Assembly (NCBI GenBank): GCA_028826165.1
Contig: JAPDFW010000092.1
Coordinates: forward strand, 1,063,285 to 1,127,284
DNA: 64,000 nucleotides
Direction: 5' to 3'
DNA from: Anaeramoeba ignava
Lineage: Eukaryota; Metamonada; Anaeramoebidae
Made by a program: the position numbers and the translations under genes. The notes under the pieces are model-generated. The model was not told the DNA's origin, made no database searches, and was given only the letters and a program-made list of their open reading frames with translations. Shown here piece by piece: positions 1 to 12,589 of this stretch (position 1 is the first letter of the stretch; each line of letters opens with the position of its first letter).

Positions 1-776
1 CAATTCAAATTCAACTTCCTAAATTAAGATTTAATGAAGAAATTTCTAATTATCATGTTTATTGTGGATTTTACAAATCATTTCTTTATTATTCTCCTTC
101 TTCTTTTTCCAATCTTGAAGAAGATTTGATAAAATTATTTGAAAGAAAAGAATTTTGTGATATTTCATTTAAAACAGAAAATGGAGAAATAATTGAAGCT
201 CATAAATTAATATTGAAATACAGATTAAAAAATCAAAATCAAATTGAAAAACTTAAAGAAATTATTTCAAAAAAATCAATTAAAGAATCAAATCAAATAT
301 TTGAAATGATTTATTCAAATAATTCCAAAATAAATCCAAAATTATATTCAGAAATTAAAGAAATTATAAATTCAAATGAAAAAATTGAAGAAACAATGAA
401 AAGAATTTATTTAAATGAAAATGAAAAAGATTTTATAATTGAAAGAAAAGAAAAACAATATAAATTCCCTAAATTAATATTAATAATGAGAAGTGAATTA
501 TATCGAGGAATGTTTTTATCTGTTACAAATGATACTTCTAATAAAGTTAGAGATTATAGTGAATTAAGTAATAAATCATTTCAAATATTTGAATATTGGA
601 TTTATTCAAATCAAATTAAAAATGAAATTGAAATTACACAAGAAATCATTGATGAAATAGAAAGAGGAATTGATTATTTTCAATTAAATCAAACAAATCC
701 AAATTTATTTGATTTATTAATTAACAAATTTAATAATCAAAATCAAACTTCTAAAAAAAATTGTTTCATTTTTTGA
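1..776 (+). CDS. BTB/POZ-domain protein, 3' part (5' end outside window)
   Basis: The frame is open from base 3 to the TGA at 774-776, giving 257 residues with no convincing ATG at the left edge, so this is a gene 3' end. Two BTB-like stretches are visible. The first reads EFCDISFKTENGEIIEAHK (about residues 48-66, the typical 'D + substrate + AHK' start of a BTB fold). A second, more degenerate one contains FPKLILIMRSELYRGMF and a YWIYSNQI segment. BTB folds dimerise and often act as cullin-3 adaptors, but no partner can be inferred here. The last six residues (KNCFIF) are a poor CAAX candidate. A near-identical copy of the final ~107 codons lies at 5356-5676. Family is fairly sure; function is not. 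Confidence 0.7.
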   Translation, partial: IQIQLPKLRFNEEISNYHVYCGFYKSFLYYSPSSFSNLEEDLIKLFERKEFCDISFKTENGEIIEAHKLILKYRLKNQNQIEKLKEIISKKSIKESNQIFEMIYSNNSKINPKLYSEIKEIINSNEKIEETMKRIYLNENEKDFIIERKEKQYKFPKLILIMRSELYRGMFLSVTNDTSNKVRDYSELSNKSFQIFEYWIYSNQIKNEIEITQEIIDEIERGIDYFQLNQTNPNLFDLLINKFNNQNQTSKKNCFIF

Positions 777-839
777 CTAAAATTAAAATTAAAATTTAAT
801 TTAATATTTAATTTAATATTTAATTTTATTATTAAAATA

Positions 840-1600
840 ATAATTTAATGTTTTAGATTTAAATATTTTATTATTTAAATATTTAACATATAAATATAAA
901 AAATAAGAATAGATTTAATTTAATATTTAATTTATAAATTAATTTAAAAATATAATTTAATATTTAATTTTATTATTAAAATAATAATTTAATGTTTTAG
1001 ATTTAAATATTTTTATTATTTTAAATATTTAACATATAAATATAAAAATAAGAATAAGTTTAATTTAATATTTAATTTATAAATTAATTTAAAAATATAA
1101 TTTAATACTTAATTTTATTATTAAAATAATAATTTATTGTTTTAGATTTAAATATTTTATTATTTAAATATTTAACATAAAAATATAAAAATGGGAATAG
1201 ATTTAATTTAATATTTAATTTATAAATTAATTTAAAAATATAATTTAATAATTTAATTTTATTATTGAAATAATAATTCAATGTTTTAGATTTAAATATT
1301 TTATTATTTAATTATTTAACATAAAAATATAAAAATAAGAATAAGTTTAATTTAATATTTAATTTATAAATTAATTTAAAAATATAGTTTAATACTTAAT
1401 TCCATTATTGAAATAATAATTTAATGTTTTAATTTTAAATATTTTATTATTTAAATATTTAACATATAAATATAAAAAATAAGAATAGATTTAATTTAAT
1501 ATTTAATTTATAAATTAATTTGAAAATATAATTTAATACTTAATTTTATGTTTAAAATAATAATTTATTGTTTTAGATTTAAATATTTTATTATTTAAAA
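840..1600. repeat. ~144-bp AT-only tandem satellite
   Basis: About five copies of a unit recur with a landmark AATGTTTTAGATTTAAATA near 847, 991, 1136, 1280, 1423 and 1567, so the period is 143-145 bp. The units differ by scattered substitutions and small indels. No gene is visible between 777 and 2006. The remaining 1600-2006 is poly-A/poly-T-rich and ends in the A-rich leader of the next gene. Confidence 0.85.
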
Positions 1601-2006
1601 ATATTTTGAAAATTGATTTTTGAAATTAAAATTTTATCTTTTTTTTTTGAATTAAATTGAATTAATATTAATTTGGAAATTTGTTTTTAAAATTTAAATT
1701 TATTAATAATTTTTAAATTCCAAAAAAAAAAAATTAAAAATTAAATTAAAATAATTTTCCTTTTTTTTTTAATAATAAAAATTAATAAAAAATAATAATA
1801 ATTTATTAATAAATTAATTTAAAATAATAAATTAAAAAGAAAATTAAATTAATTATTAATTTAAATTTATTCTTATTTTTTATATTTTTATTTATTTTCA
1901 AAATCCACTTTTTTTATTTAAATTTTTTTATTTAAATTTTTTTTTTCATTTTTTTCCTTTTTTTTTAAAAAAAACACAAACACAAACAAAAAACACAAAA
2001 AACAAA

Positions 2007-3656
2007 ATGGATAATAATGATAATAACCAAAATGAAAATGCAAATCAAAATGAAAATGAAAATGAAATGAAAAATTTAGAAAAAAAAGTAACAAAAAATT
2101 TAATTAAAGATTATTCAAACCTTTTAAATGGAAATTCATTTAAAGATTTTTCAATTTTTGTTGAGAATAAATCAAATCCTTTTGAAATTAAAGTTCATAA
2201 ATCAATTTTTTATCTTCAAGATCTCCTTTTTAATGAGTCATTAAGGCAAAGAATCTCTTTCTATTTCTTTAAATCAATTTAATAAAAAGAAATGGAATCA
2301 ATTTTTGAGTTATATTTATTATGGAAATATTTCTTTTGAGAATCAAGAAAATCTTATTCAATTATTAGAAATTTCAATTTATTTTTAAATTAAATTTATT
2401 GAAAGAAATTATTCAAAAAAAATTTTAAATTCAATTAATTATTCAAATTTTTCCAATTTTTATTCCAAAATCGAAATTTAAATTCAAATGAAATTGAAAT
2501 AAAATGTTTTGAATTAATAAATCAAAATTTTTCCCAAATTCAAAATAATGAAAATTTATTCAATTTAACTAAAGAAGAAATTATCAAATTTATTCAATTT
2601 AAACAAGAAAAAAAAGAAATTTTTCAATTTGATTTTTTTCAATTTTTAAATAATTGGATTGAAAAAAGAAATGAAAGATTAAAAGGAAAGAAAGAAAAAG
2701 AAAAAGAAAAAGAAAAGGGAATTGAAAAGAAAAGATTATTTCATTCTTTTTTTTCATTATTTGATAAAAATTCAATTTCAAAACAAGATTTTGATAAATT
2801 AAAACAATTTGATTTTTTTCCTAAATCTTTTTTAGTTGATATTCAAAACAAAGTTATTCAAGATAATCAAAAAGAAATTGAAAACAAAGAAAAGGAGATT
2901 GAAGAGAAATGGAAGAAAGAGAATCAAGATTTGAAAACAGAAATTGAAAAGAATCAAAAAGAAATTGAAGAGAAATGGAAGAAAGAAGTTGAGGATAAAA
3001 ACAAAGAAATTGAAGAGAAATGGAAGAAAGAGGTTGAGAAAATGAAACCTGTTTTTGATCAATATCAAATGGAGATTGAATTAAAAAAGAATTTTCCTCA
3101 ATTTTCAGATTCAGAAATTGTTAAAGATATTGAATATGTTAAGAAATTACAAGAATGGATAAATGATAATGATTTTTTTTCTAAAATGAAAAAAGGATTT
3201 TCAGCAAAAAGAGATGGATTTTCTTGTCAAAATTGGCATAAAGCAGTTGATGGGAAAGGAAAAACATTAGTTATTATCAAAACAAAACATAATTTTATTT
3301 TTGGTGGTTTTACTCAAGTTGGATTTAAATATTCAAAAGGTGGAGAATTGAGTAATGATTCAAATGCATTTATTTTTTCATTAAGAAATGATAAAGGGGA
3401 TAGAATACCTGCAAAGTTTACTTGTAAAGAACCTCAATATGCAATTTATTCTCGCTTTAACGATCGTGGTCCAATGTTTGGTAATTTTGAACCTGATTTT
3501 TATTTAAATTCTAGTTTACAACCTGGTTATTCAAATTTTGGTTCTAGTTATAATCCACCTAATGGAATTACTTATGGAACAACTGAAGCTCAAAGTTATT
3601 TAGCTGGTTCTAAGAATAAATGGGTTGTTGATGAAGTTGAAACTTATTTCATTTAA
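2007..3656 (+). pseudogene. BTB-TLDc domain protein, frame-disrupted
   Basis: The gene starts at ATG 2007 after an A-rich leader. Residues 1-80 hold an N/E-rich lead and the first half of a BTB fold (FKDFSIFVENKS, KVHKSIFYLQ). Near 2245-2254 the homology moves to the +1 frame (WNQFLSYIYYGNISFENQEN, the BTB second half). It meets a TAA at 2386-2388, then returns to the original frame near 2470. From there it is open to 3656, with a charged coiled coil (repeated EIEEKWKKE, about 2870-3040) and a TLDc domain (GFSCQNWHKAVDGKGKTLV, FGGFTQVGF, AFIFSLRND). TLDc domains occur in oxidation-resistance proteins, and BTB-TLDc proteins are common in amoebae. Two compensating shifts plus a stop within ~230 bp suggest a decaying gene; assembly indels are the alternative. 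Confidence 0.72.
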
Positions 3657-4645
3657 AAATTAATTAATAATAAGAAAATCAAACTTTTTTTTTTTAATTT
3701 TTTTTTTCAAAATTTAATTCAATTTTAATTTACTTTTAATCAAATTAATTTCTTTAAAATAATAAATAAGAAACAAATTTAATTTTAAATAATTTAATTT
3801 TAATTTAAAATATTTATTAAAAATTTAATTAATAAAAAATAATCCAAAAAAAAAAATAATAAATTTTAAAAATTGAATATTTTTAATATAATAAATAAAA
3901 ATAAAAATTGAAAATAGAAATTAATAATAATTAAATTTAAATTCATTAATTAAAATATTAAAATAAAAAAAATCAAATAAAATTTATTATTTATTAATAT
4001 TTAGATATTAATAAATTATAATCAAAATCAAAAATAGAATAATTAGTAAATTATTTTTTTTAGAAAGTTTATCTTATTCAATCATGTTAAATTCAATTTA
4101 TTTAAAATTTTTTAATTTTTTTAATTTTATTTTTAATATATTTTATTATAATTAAAATTGGAATAATAAATAATTAAAAATATTAATATAATAAATAAAA
4201 ATATTATATCAAATTAAAATAAAATCAATCTAAATTAAATTATTATTAAATATTATTAAAATTAAATATATATTTTTATTAAAATATTTATTCCAATTTT
4301 TTTAATATATTTTATTATAATTAAAATTGAAATAATAAATAATTAAAAAATTATTAATATAATAAATAAAAATATTATTTCAGATTAAAATAAAATAAAT
4401 CTAAATTAAATTATTGTTAAATATTATTAAAATTAAATATTTATCTTTATTAAAATATTTCAATTTTCTTTTCAATTTTATTATAATTAAAATTAGAATA
4501 ATAAATAATCAAAAATATTTAATATAATAAATAAAAATATTATATCAAATTAAAATAAAATAAATCTAAATTAAATTATTGTTAAATATTATTAAAATTA
4601 AATATATATTTTTTATTAAAAATATTTCAATTTTCTTCTCAATTT
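3657..4645. repeat. AT-rich spacer with ~168-bp tandem units
   Basis: No gene is seen. From about 4140 to 4640 a unit beginning ATTATAATTAAAATTGGAAT recurs near 4144, 4314 and 4480, so it is roughly 166-170 bp long. The stretch 3657-4140 is A/T-only sequence in which I see no clear unit. Confidence 0.65.
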
Positions 4646-4649
4646 TATT

Positions 4650-5352
4650 AAATTATTGGGAATAATTTTTATATTGTTTTAACTAAAGAAATGTTAATAA
4701 AATATATAAAATAGAATTAATTTTAAGTTTAATTATTTAATATTCTTTATTCCATTTTTGAAATAAATTAATTAAAATATTTTATTAATTTTATTAAATT
4801 ATTTAGAATAATTTTATATTATTTTAAATAAAGAAATATTAATAAAATATATAAAATAAAATTAATTTTAAATTTAATTATTTAATATTCTTTATTCCAT
4901 TTTTGAAATAAATTAATTAAAATATTTTATTAATTTTATTAATTATTGGGAATAATTTTATATTATTTTTAAATAAAGAAATATTAATAAAATATATAAA
5001 ATATAATTAATTTTAAATTTAATTATTTAATATTCCTTATTCCATTTTTGAAATAAATTAATTAAAATATTTTATTAATTTTATTAAATTATTGGGAATA
5101 ATTTTAGATTAATTTAAATAAAGAAATATTGATTAAATATATAAAATAAAATTAATTTTTAAATTTAATTATTTAATATTCTTTATTTCATTTTTGAAAT
5201 AAATTAATTAAAATATTTTATTAATTTTATTAAATTATTGGGAATAATTTTATATTATTTTAAATAAAGAAATATTAATAAAATATATAAAATATAATTA
5301 ATTTTAAATTTAATTATTTAATATTCTTTATTCTATTTTTGAAATAAATTAA
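4650..5352. repeat. ~145-bp AT tandem satellite
   Basis: Five units carry the landmark ATTRGGGAATAATTT or a close variant near 4658, 4803, 4948, 5093 and 5239, so the period is 145 bp. The sequence is unrelated to the 840-1600 satellite but has almost the same length. The array ends exactly where the duplicated BTB tail begins. Confidence 0.85.
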
Positions 5353-5355
5353 TGA

Positions 5356-5676
5356 AAAGATTTTATAATTGAAAGAAAAGAAAAACAATATAAATTTCCA
5401 AAATTAATATTAATAATGAGAAGTGAATTATATCGAGGAATGTTTTTATCTGTAACAGAAGATACTTCTAATAAAGTTAGAGATTATAGTGAATTAAGTA
5501 ATAAATCATTTCAAATATTTGAATATTGGATTTATTCAAATCAAATTAAAGATGGAATTCAAATTACAAAAGAAATCATTAATGAAATTGAAACTGGAAT
5601 TGATTATTTTCAATTAAATCAAACAAATCCAAATTTATTTGATTTATTAATTAATAAATTTAATAATCAAAATTAA
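5356..5676 (+). pseudogene. Truncated copy of the BTB gene tail
   Basis: This 107-codon segment matches the last part of the gene at 1-776 almost base for base (shared: FIIERKEKQYKFPKLILI, RDYSELSNKSFQIFEYW). Changes are few, for example NDTSN to EDTSN and NEIEITQ to DGIQITK. Its 5' side is cut: a TGA at 5353-5355 sits at the junction with the 145-bp satellite and no start codon or upstream exon is visible. An internal ATG at 5416 could start an 86-residue peptide. After the stop the sequence runs into an AAAATT hexamer repeat (5670-5805) instead of the tail seen in the first copy. It is most simply a broken segmental duplicate. Confidence 0.75.
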
Positions 5677-5978
5677 AATTAAAATTAAAATTAAAATTAA
5701 AATCAAAATTAAAATTAAAATTAAAATTAAAATTTAAATCAAAATTAAAATTAAAATTAAAATTTAAATCAAAATCAAAATTAAAATTTAAATTAAAATT
5801 AAAAATTTTTTTTCTTTGTTGGAATTTTTGAATCTTTATTTTTGAAAAAGAAAAGCAAAAAGAAGAAAAATTCTGATCAAAACAGAAAAACTTTTTTTTT
5901 TTTAATTGAAAAATAAATTTTTTTCATTTCTCATTTTTTTCATTTTTTTAATCAAAAAATTCAAAACAGAAATAAAAA

Positions 5979-8900
5979 ATGAAAATTATTGAAAGAATAA
6001 AAAAACAAGAAGAAAAAAACAAAAAGCAAAAGAAATTTGAAGCATTTTTTTCATTTGAATTTTTTCCACCAAAAACAATAACAAGAATTGAAACATTATA
6101 TGAGAAAATAGAAAGATTAATAGAATTATATCCACTTTATATAGACATAACATGGGGAGCAGGAGGTTCAACAAGTGAAAAAACATTAGAAATTGCAACC
6201 AAAACACAAAAGTTTCTTGGAATTGAATCAATGATACATTTAACTTGTTCAAATATGACAAAAGAAAAAATTGATAAAACTCTTTCTCAAGCAAAACAAA
6301 ATGGAATTCAAAATATTTTAGCTTTAAGAGGAGGTTCTTTTTAAATCAAAATCAAAATGAAAATGAAAATTTTTTTTTCAATTAAATTTTCTTTTTGCTT
6401 TTTTTTTTTATAGATCCTCCTCAAGGTTATAAAGAATTTAAAGCAGTTGATTCAAGTTTTCAGCATGCGATTGATTTAGTTAAATATATTAGATCTTCTT
6501 ATGGAGATTATTTTGGTATTGCTGTTGGTGGTTATCCTGAAGGTCATTCAGAAGCCAAAAGGTATTTTCCAATTACAAATTATAAATTACAAATTTAAAT
6601 CAAATATTTAAATCATAAATCAAATATTTAAATCAAATATTTAAATCATAAATCAATTATTTTAATCAAATATTTAAATCAATTATTTAAATCAAATATT
6701 TAAATCAATTATTTAAATCATAAATCAATTATTTAAATCAAATATTTAAATCAATTATTTAAATTAAAATATTTAAATCAAATATTTAAATCAAATATTT
6801 AAATCAAATATTTAAATTAAATATTAAAATCAAATATTTAAATCATAAATCAATTATTTTAATCAATTATTAAAATCAAATATTTAAATCAATTATTTTA
6901 ATCAAATATTTAAATCAATTATTTTAATCAAATATTTAAATCAATTATTTAAATCAAATATTTAAATCATATATTTAAATCATAAATCAATTATTTAAAT
7001 TAAATATTTAAATCATAAATCAAATATTTAAATCATAAATCAAATATTTAAAATCAATTATTTAAATCAAATATATTAAAATCAAATATTTAAAATCAAA
7101 TATTAAAATAGTTATGAAGAAGATTTACAACATTTAAAAGAAAAAGTTGATGCAGGTGGAGATTTTATTATAACTCAAATGTTTTTTGATACAAATATTT
7201 TTTTAAAATTTGTTCAAGATTGTAGAAATATTGGTAAATTGAAACAATTTAAAATTAAAAATTAATTCGAAAATTATTTTATAAATTTAAACAAAATTTA
7301 AAAGGAATAACTTGTCCAATAATTCCAGGAATTATGATTGTAGCTGATTATGCTGGATTTAAAAAAATGACAGATTTTACTAAAATGAGTGTTCAAAAAG
7401 AAATTATGAATAAACTTGAAAAAATAAAAGATGATAAAGTTGCAATAACAAATTTTGGAGTTGAATTTGCAATTGATATGTGTAAAAAATTAATTAATGC
7501 AAAAGTTCCTGGACTTCATTTTTATACTTTGAATAGAGATAATGTTACAAAAATTCTTGAAGGATTAGGACTTATTCAAAATTGTAGAAGTAGAAGAGAA
7601 TATCCTTGGAGAAAAGTATCTATTCGCAAATTAATATTAAATCAATTATTTAATCAAATATTTTAATCAATTATTAAAATCAATTATTTAAATCAATTAT
7701 TTAAATTAAATATTAAAATCAAATATTAAAATCAATTATTAAATCAAATATTTAAATCAAATATTTAAATTAAATATTTAAATCAAAATATTTAAATTAA
7801 ATATTTAAATCTATTATTTAAATCAAAAATCAAATATTAAAATCAAAATTTATTTAAATATTATTTAAATTAAATATTTAAATCAATTATTTAAATTAAA
7901 TATTTAAATCAATTATTTAAATTAAATATTTAAATCAAATATTTAAATCAAAATATTTAAATCAAAATATTTAAATCAAATATTTAAATCAATTATTTAA
8001 ATTAAATATTTAAATCAATTATTTAAATCAAATATTAAAATCAAATATTAAAATCAAATATTAAAAATTAAATATTTAAATCAAAAATATTTAAATCAAA
8101 TATTTAAATCAAATATTTTAAATCATAAATCAAATATTTAAATCAATTTTTAAATTAAATATTTAAATTAAATATTAAAATCAAATATTAAATTAAATAT
8201 TTAAATCAATATTTAAATCAAATATTAAATCAAATATTAAAAATCAATTATTTAAATCAAATATTTAAATTAAATATTTAAATCAATTATTAAATCAATT
8301 ATTAAATCAATATTTAAATCAATTATTAAATCAAATATTTAAATCAAATATTAAAATCGAATATTAAAAATCAAATATTTAATTTAAATCAAATATTAAA
8401 TCAATTATTAAAATTAAATATTTAAATCAAATATTTAAATCAAATATTTAAATTAAATATTTAAAATCAATTATTTAAATCAATTATTTAAATCAATTAT
8501 TTAAATTAAATATTTAAAATCAAATATTAAAATCAATTATTAAAATCAAATATTTAATTTAAATATTAAAATCAATTATTAAAATCAATTATTAAAATCA
8601 AAATTAAATTTAAATATTAAAATCAATTATTTAAATCAAAAATTATATTTAAATCAAAATTATATTTAAATCAAATATTTAAATCAAATATTTAAATCTA
8701 TTATTTAAATTAAATATCTAAATCAATTATTTAAATTAAATATTTAAATTAAATATTAAAATCAAATATTAAATTAAATATTTAAATCAATATTTAAATC
8801 AAATATTAAAATCAAAATTATATTTAAATCAAATATTTAAATCAAATATTTAAATCAAATATTTAAATTAAATATTTAAATCTAATATTAAATCAAATAT

Positions 8901-9879
8901 TTAAATCAAATATTAAAATCAAATATTAAAATCAATTATTAAAATCAAATATTTAAAATTTAAAATTAAGTCTGCTCATCCAAAACGTAAAGATGAAAAT
9001 GTTAGACCAATTTTCTGGAAAAATAATAGTCAAGGATACATACATTTAACAGATGATTGGGAATACTTTCCAAAACATTTTTGGAATTCAAAAGTGCAAA
9101 AACAAAAATACAAAGAAATAACAGAAGATTATTTGAAAAAATTTTATGGAATAGAAAAAGATGAAAAAGATTTACCAGAAAACATCAATTCAACAGAAGA
9201 TATCACAAAATTCTTTATTGATTATTATGAAGGAAAAAAGGATTTTTTACCTTGGAATTTAAAACCATTAGGAATTGGAAATTTAATCATTCAAGAAAAT
9301 TTACTGCATTTATCAAAATTGGGATTGTTTGTGATTAATAGTCAACCAAGAATAAATGAAGCATTATCAACAGATGATGCAGTTGGATTTGGTGGATTTG
9401 GCGGATTCATTTATCAAAAAAGATATATTGAGTTTTTTATTTCGTTGGAAAAATTGAATATATTATTCAAATATATGGATCAATTCCCAAATATTACTTA
9501 TCATGCAGTTAATCATAATGGAACTAAGATTTTCACAAATGATCCTGATAAACAAACCACCACTGTTTGTTGGGGTGCTTTTGGTTGCGGTGAAATCCAA
9601 CAACCTCTTATTGTTGATCCTATTTGTTTTGAAACTATTTGGAAAAATGAAGCTTTTGGAATTTGGACTAATGTTTTTGGTCAATATTACAAAAAAGATT
9701 CTACTTCTTTTAAGATTCTTCAAGATATTCATGATAATTATTTCTTGATGAATATTATTGACCATGATTTTGTTACTCCATCTCAAGTAGGAAGAAGTGT
9801 TTGGCAATTATTTCTGATTTTGGAAAACCATCTTTCTAATCAAAATCAAAATCAAAATCAAAATCAAAATCAAAATTAA
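5979..9879 (+). CDS. MTHFR: Methylenetetrahydrofolate reductase, eukaryotic two-domain type
   Basis: Reduces 5,10-methylene-THF to 5-methyl-THF for methionine synthesis, using FAD, in the cytosol. Five exons are supported by frame and homology: 5979-6333, 6414-6561, 7112-7233, 7305-7615 and 8971-9879. They join to 614 residues, close to the usual eukaryotic length. The catalytic barrel shows [36 protein letters not shown] (across intron 1), [18 protein letters not shown] and CPIIPGIM. The linker reads [19 protein letters not shown]. The C-terminal SAM-binding regulatory domain follows, with [12 protein letters not shown] and an N-x-G-T-K-IF stretch. Introns 2 and 4 are swollen by a minisatellite. 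The protein ends in (NQ)n. All junctions are GT-AG, and the gene converges with its right neighbour at a 120-bp gap. Confidence 0.93.
6562..7111 (+). repeat. MTHFR intron 2, minisatellite-filled
   Basis: A GT-AG intron (550 nt) made almost wholly of 12-14 bp units of the form AAATATTTAAATC and AATTATTTAAATC, with occasional AAATCATAAATC. The flanking exons join in frame as HSEAKS-YEEDL. Confidence 0.85.
7616..8970 (+). repeat. MTHFR intron 4, 1.36-kb minisatellite
   Basis: A GT-AG intron of 1355 nt filled with the same AAATATTTAAATC / AAATTAAATATTTAAATC family as intron 2 of this gene. No open frame or other feature is visible inside. The exons join in phase 0 as PWRK-SAHPKR. Confidence 0.85.
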
Positions 9880-9999
9880 AATTAAAATCAAAATTAAAAT
9901 TAAAATTAAATTCAAATTCAAAAATCAAAATCAAAATCAAAATTAAAATTAAAATCAAAATTAAAATCAAAATCAAAATCAAAAATTAAAAATTTTTTA

Positions 10000-11180
10000 T
10001 TAATGAACTGAAATATTTTGAATAGAAAGATTAATTGTTGTTAAATCTGGATTTTTTGAATAATCAATCTGAAGAATAGCTGCAGAAATTTCACCAGTTT
10101 TTTGAGAGAAAAAAATATCAAAATCTGTTCCAAGATTTGGAATTTTTTGTTGAATCTGTTCAATAAAAATTGGAATTGTAAATTGAGAATAAACTTCAAA
10201 TTGATTTTTTGGATCTCCTCCTTCATGAGTTTTGGTAAGTGAATAAAGTGAGTCTTTGCAAGAAGCTTGATTTTTAAAAATTGATGCAGGTAAATTTAAT
10301 TTGGAGATATTTGGATCAGAAGAAGGAATTAAGAAGAAATTTAAACTTTTATTTCCAACAGAAAAATATTCATTGAAAAACCAATAATTTTTTGAAATAT
10401 TTTGAAATTGTTGATGATGATCTGAAATATTTGTGATCGATAAATTTGCAGAATATTGATTTGGAAGCGATTTTGAGTAATCGAACTGAGTTAATTGGAA
10501 TTGAAATGATTGATTTCCTTTTTGGATTGAGATATTTACAAATTCAGTTAGAGTTGGATTACTGAATGAATAAGAATCAAAACGAGAATTATAATCATAT
10601 TGTAAACAATGTTTTCCGTATCCTCTTGGTGAATCTAGACAGCAAAGAACATATTTTTCATCTCCGTTTTCTGTAGGCGGTTGATTTGAAATTTCAGAAC
10701 ATGATCCAATATCAAAAGATAACGGACATGATTCATCATATTCAAAATTCTCATAAACATTGAAAAATGTTTGAGAAAAACTTAAAGGCCAAAAAACTAA
10801 TGATGGAATTCTTTGTATTGTTATTAATATTGATTCATCTAGAAAATATTCTTGTGATTCTGATTCAAATGATTCAAATTTTTCAAAAAAGAATAAATGA
10901 TCACAATCTTGAGTTATTTCAACATTCAATTCTGTTAAACAACTAAAAAATTTTTATATCAAATCAATTAAATTTTAATTTAATTTTAATTCAATTTAGA
11001 TTTAAATTTAGATTTAGATTTTTTTAGATCAATTTGATCTCATTTTTTTTTTTACATTTCATTTCCATTAATTTCTTCACAAATTGGTTTTTTCCAAGAT
11101 TCCAAATTACATAAAGAAAAAAGAGGAAAATGAAAAAAAATTAATATTAAATTGAAACAATTCAAAATGGAAAAAATCAT
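10000..11180 (-). CDS. Secreted or surface glycoprotein of unknown function
   Basis: Two exons are predicted: 11180-11056 and 10942-10000, with a 113-nt GT-AG intron. They give 355 residues. The ATG at 11180 was chosen because it adds a clear signal peptide (hydrophobic core LILIFFHFPLFSLC) that an exon-2-only reading lacks; the exon-2 reading would begin at TTG. The mature part has many Cys (for example CCLDSPRGYGKHC) and many N-x-S/T sites (NISI, NLSI, NISD, NISK, NLSI, NISV), typical of an exported protein. No transmembrane helix follows the signal peptide. I do not recognise the family. Its start lies 229 bp from the actin-like start, so the two genes may share a divergent promoter. Confidence 0.7.
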
Positions 11181-11408
11181 GAAATAAAAAATGATTAAAA
11201 AAAAAATGGAAAATTTTTCTTCCCAAAATAATAATGAATATTTAAATTTAATTTAATTTAAATTTAATTTGATTTTAATTTGATTTTAATTTGATTTGAA
11301 TTTAAATTGAGTAAAATTTAAATTGAGTAAAATTTGATAAAAAAAAATTCTCAATTCTCAATTTTCATTTTTCATTTTTCATTTTATTCGAATTAAGAAC
11401 AAAAAAAA

Positions 11409-12533
11409 ATGTATGACGAATATTCACCGGAAGCAATTATAATGGATAACGGAAGCTTTGAAATACGAACAGGATTTGCAGGAGATGATGCCCCTAAAGT
11501 AATCACACGAAATATTGTGGGAAATCTAATAAACGAAACAAACTTAAATGATATTAACAAAACAGAATACATTGGAAATGAAACTCAATCAAAAAGAGAA
11601 ATATTAAATTTAACTTATCCAATTCAAAGAGGAATTATTCAAGATTGGGATAATATGGAGAAAATTTGGAATTACATTTTTACTTCTCAATTAAAAGTTG
11701 ATCCAAAAAATCATCCATTTATGATGAATGATATTCCATTTAGCTCAAAATCTTCAAAAGAAAAAATATGTCAAATTATGTTTGAAACATTTGATTTTCC
11801 ATCATTTTATATGAAAAATTCAACAAATTTAGCGTTATATTCATCAGGAAGAGTAACAGGAATAGTTTTTGATATTGGACATGGAATTACAAGTCTTGAA
11901 CCGATTTATGAAGGACATGAAATTACACAAGGATTTGACAAATATAATATTTCAGGAATTGACGTAACTGATTATTTAATCAAATTAGTTGAAAATCAAG
12001 GATATTCATTTAAAACAAGCAATGAAATTGAAATTGCAAGAGAAATCAAAGAAAAATTATGTTTTTGTTCACTAAATTATGAAGAAGAATTAAAAGGAAA
12101 TCAAAATGAACTAGAAAAAGAATATGAATTAAAAAATGGAGATATTATCACAATTTCAGAAGAAAGAATGAAATGTTGTGAATGTTTATTTAATCCAAAA
12201 TTAATTGGAGTTGATCTAGAAGGAATTCATAAATTGATTTATAATTCAATTATGGAATGTGATATTGATCTCAGAAAAGATCTTTTTGAAAATATTGTTT
12301 TATCAGGAGGAACAACATTAATTCCAAATTTTAATGAAAGACTTAAAAAAGAAATTGAGTTGTTAGCTCCTAAACAAACAAAAATTCATATTGTTTCAGT
12401 TCCTGAACGTAAATTTTTAACTTGGATTGGTGGATCTATTTTAGGATCATTAACTGCTTATAAAAATATGTGGATTCCCAAAGAAGACTATGAAGAATAT
12501 GGACCAAGTATTGTTGATCGGAGATTCTATTAA
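11409..12533 (+). CDS. Divergent actin-like protein
   Basis: An intronless 374-residue protein of conventional actin length that aligns end to end with actin: [85 protein letters not shown]-like, [21 protein letters not shown], ending [10 protein letters not shown]. Several residues differ from canonical actin. P-loop K18 is R. The IQA segment with catalytic Q137 reads NST. The second phosphate loop DSGDGVTH reads DIGHGITS, losing D157 and H161. The DNase-loop region is replaced by an N/T/D-rich stretch. It is therefore an actin-family member that probably hydrolyses ATP poorly. I cannot tell whether it polymerises or assign it to an ARP class; the overall fold is secure. Confidence 0.88.
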   Translation: MYDEYSPEAIIMDNGSFEIRTGFAGDDAPKVITRNIVGNLINETNLNDINKTEYIGNETQSKREILNLTYPIQRGIIQDWDNMEKIWNYIFTSQLKVDPKNHPFMMNDIPFSSKSSKEKICQIMFETFDFPSFYMKNSTNLALYSSGRVTGIVFDIGHGITSLEPIYEGHEITQGFDKYNISGIDVTDYLIKLVENQGYSFKTSNEIEIAREIKEKLCFCSLNYEEELKGNQNELEKEYELKNGDIITISEERMKCCECLFNPKLIGVDLEGIHKLIYNSIMECDIDLRKDLFENIVLSGGTTLIPNFNERLKKEIELLAPKQTKIHIVSVPERKFLTWIGGSILGSLTAYKNMWIPKEDYEEYGPSIVDRRFY

Positions 12534-12589
12534 ATTCATTTTCATTTTCATTTTCATTTTCATTTTTTAAATCAAAATTAATATAAATC

